Positions 25,251-33,211 of a stretch of DNA of 64,000 bases are shown in pieces; position 1 is the first letter of the stretch, and each line of letters starts with the position of its first letter. A program made the translations under genes and the position numbers. Source of the DNA: CALVUJ01 sp045119835 (GTDB lineage Bacteria > Bacillota_I > Bacilli_A > RFN20 > DUOF01); assembly GCA_045119835.1 (NCBI GenBank), contig JBGVED010000022.1:62001-126000 (forward strand). The letters run 5' to 3'. The notes below the pieces were generated by a model. That model worked only from the letters and a program-made list of their open reading frames with translations, had not been told where the DNA came from and searched no databases.

Positions 25251-25490
25251 ATGAGAAAAACAAACAATAGAATAAGGATTAGTTATAAACAATTGGTTAA
25301 ATTTATTAAATCACTAGGTTATGAAGAAGAAAGACGTAATCGTTCTGATCACGTTATATATAAAAATAAAGCCAATAGGACGACTGTTGTCCCCGATGAT
25401 AGAGGAACAGTGCCTATTGGCACTTTAATGTCAGTATTAAAACAAGTTGACTGCACCAGGCAGGACTTGGCTGATTTTTTAAATGAATAA
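25251..25490 (+). CDS. hicA: HicA-like mRNA interferase, no HicB beside it
   Basis: 79 residues, the family's usual size. SYKQLVKFIKSLGYEEERR, the SDHVIYK block holding the presumed catalytic His, VVPDDRGTVPIGTL and the closing LKQVDCTRQDLADF follow the HicA (YcfA) plan. HicA is a double-stranded-RNA-binding-fold toxin that cuts mRNA, normally held by a HicB antitoxin. Neither neighbour looks like HicB. It starts 2 nt after the endolysin stop, so the two are likely co-expressed late. Confidence 0.82.
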   Translation: MRKTNNRIRISYKQLVKFIKSLGYEEERRNRSDHVIYKNKANRTTVVPDDRGTVPIGTLMSVLKQVDCTRQDLADFLNE

Positions 25491-25518
25491 GAATGATAAA
25501 ATGAATAGGAGTGATAAT

Positions 25519-25785
25519 ATGAAAAGATTTGAAGACTTTGTAAGAGATGAATATGAATTCATTTATGAGAACTGCGAAAATATGGAAATTCTATTAGATG
25601 GATTTGATAATATATCAGATGATATGAGAGAGAAATTAGAAATGAATATGTTCAAGAAAATCATCCCAATGGCTGTAGAAAGAATGGCGAACAATGATTT
25701 CTTCTGGCAAACTTTCCATGAGGAAATGGATGACTTTTTAATAGACGCTATAAAAAAATATATGATAAGCCTTAATTTCGAATAA
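25519..25785 (+). CDS. Unknown acidic helical protein, 88 aa
   Basis: ATG 25519 follows TAGGAGTGAT; earlier in-frame ATGs lack a site. Strongly acidic, with an FEDFVRDEYEFIYENCEN opening. Next to hicA but not HicB-like. No family recognised. Confidence 0.68.
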   Translation: MKRFEDFVRDEYEFIYENCENMEILLDGFDNISDDMREKLEMNMFKKIIPMAVERMANNDFFWQTFHEEMDDFLIDAIKKYMISLNFE

Positions 25786-25815
25786 ATAAATATAAAGTAT
25801 AAGGAGTTTATAAAA

Positions 25816-26349
25816 ATGGAAAATTACAGAAATATAATTATAGTAGGTGAAAAAACTAATTTTGTAAGTATGACTTTTAAAAACATTTATTCTCCTGTAA
25901 AATGGGCTAAATATTCTAATTTAAAATCTGCTGGACAAAATAACACTAATACTATAAATGGATTATCTATTATAAATAGATATATGGCAGAGATATATAA
26001 TCATAAGAAAGAAACAAACGAAAGTGGTAATCACTACTTTGCTATACCAAATAACATTAGTAAATCTATAAAAGCAGGAACTTATAAAAGCTGGATTAAA
26101 ACAGGCAAAACTGCTTCAGGAAAACAATTAGACAAAGAAGAATTATGTCAATGGATTATATTTGCATCATTATATAAAGAATTATTCAATGATGTAGATT
26201 TTAAACCATTGAGTTATTATGCAATGAAAAATGTTAAATATAATGTTAAACAAATGGAATTTACTAAAGACTTAATTAATAGAGCCCATATATATCTAGA
26301 AAAAAATAAGGAGAAAAATTTATTTGATAATATTGCAGATTTATTATAG
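25816..26349 (+). CDS. Unknown protein, 177 aa
   Basis: AAGGAG before ATG 25816. Mixed composition with a basic middle and helical C-terminal half. No motif recognised. Confidence 0.72.
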   Translation: MENYRNIIIVGEKTNFVSMTFKNIYSPVKWAKYSNLKSAGQNNTNTINGLSIINRYMAEIYNHKKETNESGNHYFAIPNNISKSIKAGTYKSWIKTGKTASGKQLDKEELCQWIIFASLYKELFNDVDFKPLSYYAMKNVKYNVKQMEFTKDLINRAHIYLEKNKEKNLFDNIADLL

Positions 26350-26410
26350 AAACTGCATATAATAGTAATGTAATCGAAAAGATTACTTATCATATTAAAT
26401 CTCCCTTTTT

Positions 26411-26436
26411 CCCAGTGTCCCCGCACTGGGTTTTTT
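26411..26436 (+). terminator. Strong rho-independent terminator
   Basis: CCCAGTG/CACTGGG with a six-base loop followed by TTTTTT. A second small hairpin (GTAATC/GATTAC) lies just upstream; nothing else is seen between 26350 and 26464. Confidence 0.88.
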
Positions 26437-26464
26437 ATTATATAAATATATAGGAGGAATGGTT

Positions 26465-26935
26465 ATGTTTGCAAATATGCACTCAGAAATAGATTTAAGA
26501 CAAGGAATCCCTACATTAGAAAGTTTTAAAAATAATTTTGAAGATTTTACAATTAATATACACTTAGAGTCAACTGAATTAATTTCTTTATTTAAAAATT
26601 ATATAAGAATTAATTTAGATATAGATTTAGATATGTTAAATGTGTTTATAATATTAGATACAAAAGGAAAAAAATTTGTATTAAATACAGATGAATTAGA
26701 AGAAAATGATAAAGCCGAATTAATTTTCTTAATAGATGAATTCAAACATCATTTTGGAAAAAGCATATTCGAATTTAGAAGAATAATAAATACTCAAACA
26801 TTATTCAGAAGACTAATAAGTGGATATGACAACTATAATTGGAATCAAGATGGTTCTATTGACATAGAATATTCATTATATAATATAACAGAAAGTGAAT
26901 TAAATAAATATTTAAATATTGAAGGAGAATGTTAA
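26465..26935 (+). CDS. Unknown protein, 156 aa
   Basis: AGGAGG before ATG 26465 (ATG 26459 is too close). Acidic alpha/beta protein. No family recognised. Confidence 0.72.
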   Translation: MFANMHSEIDLRQGIPTLESFKNNFEDFTINIHLESTELISLFKNYIRINLDIDLDMLNVFIILDTKGKKFVLNTDELEENDKAELIFLIDEFKHHFGKSIFEFRRIINTQTLFRRLISGYDNYNWNQDGSIDIEYSLYNITESELNKYLNIEGEC

Positions 26936-26936
26936 A

Positions 26937-27449
26937 ATGGTCAAAGGAAATTGTCCAACTTGCTGTTGTGATTTAAATGACACTAATAATGTAGTAGTAA
27001 CAGAAGAATCTAAGATATTTAAAGGTCATAATGTTTATGTTATGTGTAAACATTGTGGATTAGTTATGGTTTATAATACTACTAGAGAACTTCTATATGA
27101 TTTAGACAAATTTAAAGAAGATGAAGATGTATTAGTAGAGATAAAAGAACTTTTAGAAAAACAATGTGCTATCAGTGAAATTACTTGTAATGGAGATTGT
27201 GAATCCTGTATGAGAAATTGTGAAAATAAAACTATAGAAGAACATTATGAAATAGATGAAGAAGTTAAAGAAAAAGAACCAGTCGATTTAAATAATGTTT
27301 TATATATGGTTCATAAAAAAACAGATGAAAGAAGATTTATAGATTCACAAGATTTAAATTTAATTAAAAATATAGATGAATGGTCATTTTATGAATTTAG
27401 ACCAGTATTAATAGAACCAGTGGTTTCTTATAAAATCCATAGAGTATAA
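26937..27449 (+). CDS. Multi-zinc-motif protein, 170 aa
   Basis: ATG 26937 follows GAAGGAGAATG. CPTC (about 6-9) and CKHCG (about 38-42) form an N-terminal ribbon. A second Cys cluster, CNGDCESCMRNC, lies near residues 84-95. The C-terminal third is a separate mixed domain. Probably binds two metals; function unknown. Confidence 0.72.
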   Translation: MVKGNCPTCCCDLNDTNNVVVTEESKIFKGHNVYVMCKHCGLVMVYNTTRELLYDLDKFKEDEDVLVEIKELLEKQCAISEITCNGDCESCMRNCENKTIEEHYEIDEEVKEKEPVDLNNVLYMVHKKTDERRFIDSQDLNLIKNIDEWSFYEFRPVLIEPVVSYKIHRV

Positions 27450-27451
27450 GT

Positions 27452-27460
27452 AATATATTA
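27452..27460 (+). promoter_or_regulatory. Promoter-like motif AATATATTA
   Basis: Ends 28 nt before ATG 27489. ATCCAT (27435-27440) upstream is complementary to ATGGAT at the phoH start codon (27489-27494), so read-through RNA could mask the start. Confidence 0.5.
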
Positions 27461-27488
27461 AAAACAAAAAGGAATGGAGCGCGATTCA

Positions 27489-28760
27489 ATGGATAAAGTT
27501 TTATTTATGGATACTTCAGCTTTAATGCATGCTTATACAGAGCTAGAAGTGATGATAAAAGAAGAAGGAATTAAACTTGCTGTATGTTCTACTGTATTAG
27601 AAGAACTAGACAATCATAAAGATGGAGAAAGCGGAGAACGCAAATTTAAAGCAAGAAAGGCATTAGCTTTATTAAATAAAAATCCAAAATCTGTTATGTA
27701 TATAATCGATGAAGTTCCAGATAAATTTGTAACCAATACATTATTTAATGGATTTGATATGAATAAGCCAGATAATAAAATATTATACAACTGCTATAAT
27801 TTTATAGAAAATCATCCTAATATGGAAGTTGTATTAACAACTAATGATAATGGATTAATAGTAAAATGCAATATACTTGATTTACCAAGTATGAAAATGA
27901 CAAAAGCCCAAGACGATGAGATATATAGAGGTTATATAGAATTATATGGTACAGAAGCAGAGAATGATAATGCTTTATTAGAATTAATGGATTCTGGACA
28001 ACTTCACGCTAATCAATATATAATTCTACATGATACTGATACTGAACAAGAATCAGCTATGAGATGGGATGCAGAACTACAAGATGTAGTTAGTTTAAAA
28101 TATAGAAACAATAAAGTAAATCCTTTAAATATATATCAAGAATGTGCATTAGATTTATTATATAATGACCATATACCAGTTAAAGTTATATCAGGAACTT
28201 ATGGTTCAGGTAAAACTTTAATGTCAATGAAAGTCATGGAAGAAAAAATCTATTCTGGATTATATGATAAAATGTTATTATTAAGAAATCCTATAGCAGT
28301 TGATGGAATAGATATAGGTGCATTACCTGGATCTGCTTATGATAAAATAGGTCATTTCTATACACCTATGATACAATATCTAACTAATAATAGTATGTTT
28401 GATACTAGAGAAGCATTTGATCCACATAATGAAGAATGCGCTAAACGTAGAGGATATCAATTAGATATGGATATGGTTCAAAATTTAAAAGGTGTATCTG
28501 TTGATAGAACTATAGTTATACTTGATGAAGCAGAAGACTTATCATTAAAACTTATTAAAGTTGCAGGAACTAGAATAGGTAAAGGATCTATGTTTGTTAT
28601 GATGGGTGATATTAAAAATCAAACTGAAGACAAATATAAATATGATAATGGACTAGCTGCATTTATAGAACAATCAAAAGATGAACCATTAGTTGGTGTT
28701 ATTTATCTACCAGAAGATGTTAGAAGTGCGATGTCTAAGATATTCGCTGATTTAAAATGA
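27489..28760 (+). CDS. phoH: PIN-PhoH ATPase/ribonuclease
   Basis: 423 residues from ATG 27489, which follows ATGGAGCGCG; ATG 27474 is too close to its site. Residues 1-130 are a PIN nuclease domain (LFMDTSAL with the first acidic residue, LEELDNHK). Residues about 215-423 are the PhoH P-loop domain with GTYGSGKT (about 236-243), ILDEAEDL and a closing VRS. Two-domain PhoH2-type proteins unwind and cut RNA. In phages PhoH is common but its role is unsettled. The 3' end overlaps the next gene by 4 nt. Confidence 0.9.
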   Translation: MDKVLFMDTSALMHAYTELEVMIKEEGIKLAVCSTVLEELDNHKDGESGERKFKARKALALLNKNPKSVMYIIDEVPDKFVTNTLFNGFDMNKPDNKILYNCYNFIENHPNMEVVLTTNDNGLIVKCNILDLPSMKMTKAQDDEIYRGYIELYGTEAENDNALLELMDSGQLHANQYIILHDTDTEQESAMRWDAELQDVVSLKYRNNKVNPLNIYQECALDLLYNDHIPVKVISGTYGSGKTLMSMKVMEEKIYSGLYDKMLLLRNPIAVDGIDIGALPGSAYDKIGHFYTPMIQYLTNNSMFDTREAFDPHNEECAKRRGYQLDMDMVQNLKGVSVDRTIVILDEAEDLSLKLIKVAGTRIGKGSMFVMMGDIKNQTEDKYKYDNGLAAFIEQSKDEPLVGVIYLPEDVRSAMSKIFADLK

Positions 28761-29290
28761 TAATTAAAAAATCATTATTAACCGATATACTATCATTATT
28801 ATCTGATAAAGGCTATTTTGAATGTCCTGATTATGATATTAGTATTAATTTTGAAGAAGTAGGAAAGTTTAGTTGTAAAATTAAACGACCAACTTATTCT
28901 AAAAGAGAATTTATAATCAAATATTCAGAACAAAATAAGAATAAACAATTTTATAATATGCTTATGGATTATCTATTTGAACAATATGATTTTGAATTAG
29001 ATAATTGGAGTAAAGAGAATGATATACCTTTATTAGAAACATGTGTCTTGTTTAGTATACTACATGAATTTGGACACATAATAGATTATATTAATAGAAT
29101 AAATAATGGTGGCGATTTAGTTAATCGTGCTGAAATGGATGAACTATCTAAATACTGGGAAGTAAGTAAGATAACCGATTTAAAAACTAGATTTACTAAA
29201 TATAGACAAATAGATAATGAAATGCATGCTGATGAATTAGCTATGATGATAATGGAAAGACATCATATAGAATTGGCATCATTGATATAA
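28757..29290 (+). CDS. HExxH metallopeptidase-like protein
   Basis: 177 residues starting within the phoH stop (ATGA). HEFGH (about residues 105-109) supplies the zinc site, and NEMHADELA (about 155-163) the downstream acidic ligand. Similar in plan to the 6419-7087 protein and to ImmA/IrrE-like zincins. Cytoplasmic, target unknown. Confidence 0.72.
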   Translation: MIIKKSLLTDILSLLSDKGYFECPDYDISINFEEVGKFSCKIKRPTYSKREFIIKYSEQNKNKQFYNMLMDYLFEQYDFELDNWSKENDIPLLETCVLFSILHEFGHIIDYINRINNGGDLVNRAEMDELSKYWEVSKITDLKTRFTKYRQIDNEMHADELAMMIMERHHIELASLI

Positions 29291-29315
29291 GAGTGGGTAT
29301 AATCCCACTCTTTTT
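29291..29315 (+). terminator. Rho-independent terminator
   Basis: GAGTGGG/CCCACTC with a six-base loop and TTTTT, followed within 6 nt by a promoter-like motif. Confidence 0.87.
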
Positions 29316-29320
29316 ATTTG

Positions 29321-29329
29321 CATATATTA
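29321..29329 (+). promoter_or_regulatory. Promoter-like motif CATATATTA
   Basis: Lies directly after a terminator and ends 31 nt before ATG 29361, the usual spacing for this motif. No masking arm is evident here. Confidence 0.6.
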
Positions 29330-29360
29330 ATAGTAAAAATAAAGATTGGAGATTTTTACT

Positions 29361-30290
29361 ATGGCCGGAAATGAAAAAGTAATAAAATACACTATAATGC
29401 CAAAGAATGAAGACGATGATTATAGTCAAAATTTTAAACTAAGTTTACGCGAATTTGCAAAAGCCTTAGAAGATAAAACTCTTGTAGCACCATTGATAAT
29501 TTATAATAGTGATTTAGATATACCTTTAGATATGGAACAAGAGATAGAAAAATATGTATTTTATACAGATAAGGACGGGCTTGCTACATTAATAAAAAAA
29601 CAAGAAACAACTGATTATTTTAGATGTCTAATATTGCACGGTTTCGATATATCATTAGATGAAGTAAGAGATATCTATTGCTCTTTATCTAGAAAAAATG
29701 AAGCCGATGTATGTATAAATGTTATACAAGAATTAGATTATGAAGGATTAGGCTTTAAAGAAAATCTTACATTTTATCTTAGAAATGATCTAGACCAATG
29801 TTCTGATGAAGAATGGGAAGATGATAAAAAATCAATAGAAGAAGATATGAATGAGTATATAAAAGAATGGTTATCATATGATGATTTATCAGAAGAAGAT
29901 ATGATGGAACTATTGCCTTACCTTATGTCTGGTGACTTAGATGAATTTGATAGAAAGATAGAAGAAAAAAGAAAGAAAGTACCTTCTTCAAATAAGAAAG
30001 AAGAAAAAGATGATAATAAAATAATTCATATTCCATTACCTACTGAATCATCACAAGAAGAAGAAAAAGATGCAAATATGTGTGAAAAACCTATTGAGTC
30101 ACAAGATTTATTAATTCCTATTCAATGTTATTTTGATGATGGAAAAAGTATAATAATGATAACAAAATTCAATGATGATGAATATCTTATAGAAGATGAT
30201 GATTTTGAAATAAAATTAAATTTAGATAAAATGAACTTTTTAATGGAATCATTTGAAAGAATAAAAGATAAACAAAATAAAAACAAATAA
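29361..30290 (+). CDS. Unknown acidic protein, 309 aa
   Basis: ATG 29361 follows TTGGAG. Three parts: a mixed alpha/beta region (1-140), an acidic helical part (140-220), and a Lys/Glu/Ser linker leading to a small beta-rich domain (about 245-300). No family recognised. It forms a one-gene unit between a terminator and the hairpin at 30289. Confidence 0.75.
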   Translation: MAGNEKVIKYTIMPKNEDDDYSQNFKLSLREFAKALEDKTLVAPLIIYNSDLDIPLDMEQEIEKYVFYTDKDGLATLIKKQETTDYFRCLILHGFDISLDEVRDIYCSLSRKNEADVCINVIQELDYEGLGFKENLTFYLRNDLDQCSDEEWEDDKKSIEEDMNEYIKEWLSYDDLSEEDMMELLPYLMSGDLDEFDRKIEEKRKKVPSSNKKEEKDDNKIIHIPLPTESSQEEEKDANMCEKPIESQDLLIPIQCYFDDGKSIIMITKFNDDEYLIEDDDFEIKLNLDKMNFLMESFERIKDKQNKNK

Positions 30291-30315
30291 AGCCATGTAT
30301 TTTACATGGCTTTAT
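30289..30315 (+). terminator. Terminator-like hairpin
   Basis: AAGCCATGTA/TACATGGCTT ten-base-pair stem with a three-base loop; only a short T-rich tail. Confidence 0.7.
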
Positions 30316-30344
30316 TGCATATAAAATATTGGGAGGTGGCTATT

Positions 30345-31049
30345 ATTTCAGCTAAATCTTGCAATTTAAAAGAACTCACCAATGAAGAGTTGGTATTCTT
30401 AGTACAAGACGATATGAAAAACCAAGAATGTTGGGATATTCTTTGGGAGAAAACAAAAGATACTATTTACTATGTATATCATAAGAAAGTTCATAGATAT
30501 TATAAAGAAAATATGAACGATGATATTATGGCTATATTAAATTTAGGTTGGTTCAATGCTGTTAAAACTTATAATAGAAATAAAGCAACAGGACCATTCC
30601 ATTGTTATGCCACATTTATAATAGATCAACAATATCGTCAATTTTTACGTAAGATGAAACCTGAAAGAATAGGCAAAAGTGTTAGAGCCGAATTTTTAAA
30701 TGATATAAAATTACCGATGTCTTTTGCTGATACAAATAATACCGTAGACTTTTGTATAACTAATATACTTGAAGATACAGAAAGTGAAGACGCATTTGAA
30801 GAAATTGAAAAAAAGGATTATATTAACAATATGTTAAATGCTTTAAAAGAAGTACTTCCTCTGTCTTATCAGTATATAATAGAAACAATATATAATAATA
30901 AAACACAAATGCAAATAGCTACGGAATACAATGTATCTAAACATACTGTTTCAAAAGAAATAAAAAAAGGTTATAATTGGCTTAAAGAAGATAGTGTTAT
31001 GAAAGAATACGAACAATCAAGACTTAGAAAAGTCTATGATAAAAAATAA
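30345..31049 (+). CDS. Sigma-70-family-like factor, AUU start
   Basis: About 234 residues. The first half resembles sigma region 2 (helical, with WFNAVKTYNRNKATGPFHCYATFII around the core-binding and promoter-melting helices). The end holds a region-4-type helix-turn-helix (TQMQIATEYNVSKHTVSKEI). It would direct host RNA polymerase to phage promoters; the CATATATTA motif is the obvious candidate target. The only strong ribosome site, GGGAGGTGG (30331-30339), is followed at 8 nt by ATT 30345. GTG 30336 lies inside the site, and ATG 30306 lies in the preceding hairpin with no site. Confidence 0.75.
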   Translation: MSAKSCNLKELTNEELVFLVQDDMKNQECWDILWEKTKDTIYYVYHKKVHRYYKENMNDDIMAILNLGWFNAVKTYNRNKATGPFHCYATFIIDQQYRQFLRKMKPERIGKSVRAEFLNDIKLPMSFADTNNTVDFCITNILEDTESEDAFEEIEKKDYINNMLNALKEVLPLSYQYIIETIYNNKTQMQIATEYNVSKHTVSKEIKKGYNWLKEDSVMKEYEQSRLRKVYDKK

Positions 31050-31064
31050 AAGGAGATTATGATT

Positions 31065-31700
31065 ATGGATAAATTAAATGGACCATTATGTATAGTAGAT
31101 GGATGGAATACTAACGGATTAATACCTACTGTTGTAGAAAAAACAACTGAAGGTGAAAGAAGTTTTGATTTATATTCTAGATTAATGCGTGATAGAATAA
31201 TATTCTTACACGGACCAGTTGAAACTGGAATGGCAGATACTATAGTAGGTCAAATGTTATTATTAGAAGCTGAAGATCCAAATAAAGATATAACATTATA
31301 TATAAACTCTCCAGGTGGAGAAGTTATGGCTGGATTAGCAATAGCTAATACTATGAACTATATAAAATGCGACGTAAGAACTGTTTCAATGGGAATGTCA
31401 GCATCTATGGGTGCATTCTTATTATCTCAAGGAACTCCAGGCAAACGTTGTGCATTAGAAGACGCTCAAATAATGATACATGAAGTTAGCGCAGGAACTC
31501 AAGGTAAAAGACATGATATGAAACGTAGTTTTGACCATACTGAAAGATTAAATGATAAATTAATGACTAAGATGGCTGCGAGATGTAATGACGATTGGGA
31601 TACAGAGAGATTAGCTAAACTTTGTGAAGAAGATATATGGTTAGAACCAGAAGACGCATTAGAAATGGGTCTAATAGATGAAATAATAAAAGAAAGATAG
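31065..31700 (+). CDS. clpP: ClpP protease subunit
   Basis: 211 residues, close to bacterial ClpP. The full triad is visible: Ser114 in GMSASMGA, His139 in MIHE, and Asp190 in CEEDIWL. SPGGEV (82-87) is the substrate-strand motif. It should assemble into the barrel-shaped protease fed by ClpC (17873) or ClpX (next gene). ATG 31065 is chosen over ATG 31059 because it is 9-10 nt from AAGGAG. Eleven bases separate it from clpX. Confidence 0.95.
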   Translation: MDKLNGPLCIVDGWNTNGLIPTVVEKTTEGERSFDLYSRLMRDRIIFLHGPVETGMADTIVGQMLLLEAEDPNKDITLYINSPGGEVMAGLAIANTMNYIKCDVRTVSMGMSASMGAFLLSQGTPGKRCALEDAQIMIHEVSAGTQGKRHDMKRSFDHTERLNDKLMTKMAARCNDDWDTERLAKLCEEDIWLEPEDALEMGLIDEIIKER

Positions 31701-31711
31701 GAGGATAAATA

Positions 31712-32098
31712 ATGGCTAAGAAAAAAGTATGTAGTTTTTGTGGCAATGAATACAAATCTGATGATAAATCTGTAGTATTATTTAAATCTTCCGCTGAAGA
31801 TTCTGATATAAGAATATGTTCTGATTGTATTAAAAAATGTTCTGAAATCTATAATGAAAAAATGTCTAAAATGAAACAAAAAGAGATTCAGGGCAAAGCT
31901 TTAGATTTAACGCCAAAAGAAATATTCAATAAACTAAATGAATGGGTTCTTGACCAAGACCCAGCTATGAAGAAAATAGCTAGAGAATATTATAATCATC
32001 TTAAAAGATTAAAAAGATATGACATGGATAATGATTGTAATAATAAACTTAGAATAGATAAAACTAATATGATATATATGGGACCAACTGGTTGCGGT
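31712..32098 (+). CDS. clpX: ClpX, exon 1 (zinc domain to Walker A)
   Basis: Encodes residues 1-129 of a 431-residue ClpX once joined to 33212-34120. The N-terminal zinc-binding domain has C7, C10, C36 and C39. The exon stops in the middle of the P-loop: GPTGCG ends exon 1 and KT begins exon 2. Unspliced RNA would add four codons and stop at TAA 32108, giving an inactive truncated protein. AGGAGG precedes ATG 31712. Confidence 0.93.
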
Positions 32099-32139
32099 AA
32101 AATAGCATAAATATCCTCAGATAACCTACTGGTTGCGGT

Positions 32140-32148
32140 AATATATTA
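32140..32148 (+). promoter_or_regulatory. Promoter-like motif AATATATTA before the homing endonuclease
   Basis: Ends 28 nt before ATG 32177. ATCCT (32113-32117) is complementary to AGGAT (32164-32168) in the endonuclease's ribosome site, so translation from clpX pre-mRNA could be blocked and allowed only from a transcript started here. Confidence 0.5.
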
Positions 32149-32176
32149 ATAACAAATTATAAAAGGATGTGTTAAT

Positions 32177-32968
32177 ATGGCTGCAATCACAAAACAAGAA
32201 ATTCAAAAAGCAATAGATATGTTTAATAATGGTATGAGTATTACAAAAATAGCAAAAGAATTAAATAGAGATAGAGGCACTCTTTCAAAAAGATTAAAAG
32301 AAGAAGGTCTTAATATAACTCAACATTGCAATAAAAAGCAAGTTAATAGTGGATTCTTCGATGAATGGAATGAAAAAAGTGCTTATTGGTTAGGGTTTAT
32401 ATTTGCAGATGGACATTTGACTGATGACAATAGATTAGATATATGTATAAAAGATAAAGAACATATTGAGAAATTTAAAGCAAATATAAATAGCGAACAC
32501 TCTATATCAGTTAAAACTGTAAAAGGAAATAGTTATTATAGAATAAGTATTCAAGATTCTCATTTAGGAAATAAACTAAAAGAATTAGGTGTTTCTTCTA
32601 ATAAAACATATGGTTGGATTATTCCAGAAGTTCCTATTGAATATATGAATCATTTCATAAGAGGATTGTTCGATGGAGATGGAAATTTTAATAATAGAAA
32701 GTATAGACCAGTGTGTAGATTAGTTGCTTATGATATGAATTTATTAGAGAACCTAATAGAAATAATTAAAGAACAAGTTCCTAGTGTAGAAGAACATATA
32801 AGAATTTATAACTATGATAACAGAATACCAGAATTAAATATATCGTCAAAACAATCTGTAAAAGATTTTCTTGATTGGTTATATGATAGTGCTACTATCT
32901 ATTTAAATAGAAAGCATGAAAAATATTTAGGCTTTGCCGTCTCAGGAACAAATCGTAAAGATTCTTGA
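32177..32968 (+). CDS. LAGLIDADG homing endonuclease inside the clpX intron
   Basis: 263 residues. An N-terminal helix-turn-helix (about 18-40) is followed by two LAGLIDADG motifs, WLGFIFADG (71-79) and IRGLFDGDG (161-169), as in single-chain enzymes. It would cut intronless clpX alleles near the P-loop codons to spread the intron. Its stop lies just upstream of P3, and its last codons include the probable internal guide sequence. It may also act as a splicing maturase, as some family members do. AAAGGATG precedes ATG 32177. Confidence 0.9.
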   Translation: MAAITKQEIQKAIDMFNNGMSITKIAKELNRDRGTLSKRLKEEGLNITQHCNKKQVNSGFFDEWNEKSAYWLGFIFADGHLTDDNRLDICIKDKEHIEKFKANINSEHSISVKTVKGNSYYRISIQDSHLGNKLKELGVSSNKTYGWIIPEVPIEYMNHFIRGLFDGDGNFNNRKYRPVCRLVAYDMNLLENLIEIIKEQVPSVEEHIRIYNYDNRIPELNISSKQSVKDFLDWLYDSATIYLNRKHEKYLGFAVSGTNRKDS

Positions 32969-33211
32969 GATTATTAGTGCGGAATTAAGCGGGGAAGCCG
33001 TAAAGCGAAAGCAGGTAATCCGAACCGAAGGCTTATAGTGATATAAGTCAGGGGCAACGCATAGGAGTTGATACTTTAACAGCTGATTAAAGTGTATAAT
33101 ACTCCCACGAGGCCGCACCACGTTACGATAAGCAATTACGTGAAAAGATATGCTGAGCTGCACTGTAATGGTGTAGAAGTATGGATAAAAAGCCATACGA
33201 TAACAATACTG

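Larger units (their letters stand above)
32099..33211 (+). mobile_element. Group I self-splicing intron in clpX
   Basis: 1113 nt. The reading frame is restored exactly if 5' exon ...GGT joins AAAACTGAA..., giving the group I rule of U before and G at the end of the intron. Core helices found by eye: P3 GTGCGG (32977-32982)/CCGCAC (33113-33118); P4 CGGG/TCCG; P7 GCATA (33059-33063)/TATGC (33149-33153); S-like AAGATATGC; P8 CACGT/ACGTG. A P7.1-like long hairpin spans 33064-33105, typical of subgroup IA. The likely guide is GCCGT (32936-32940), which pairs with exon GCGGT including the U-G pair. TTT just before it can pair with the 3' exon AAA (P10). This places the endonuclease gene in the P1 loop. 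Confidence 0.88.

Noticed and set aside
30306..30344. ATG 30306 as start of the sigma-like gene
   Set aside because: It lies inside the upstream hairpin with no ribosome site, and the added residues do not resemble sigma region 2; the strong GGGAGG lies after it.
32099..33211. An intein in ClpX
   Set aside because: The frame is closed by TAA ten bases after the exon end, and the endonuclease has its own start, stop and ribosome site, so removal must occur at the RNA level.
33092..33211. A separate protein N-terminus for the second half of ClpX
   Set aside because: These 40 codons overlay the intron core helices and look unlike any ClpX; they are read-through of intron RNA.
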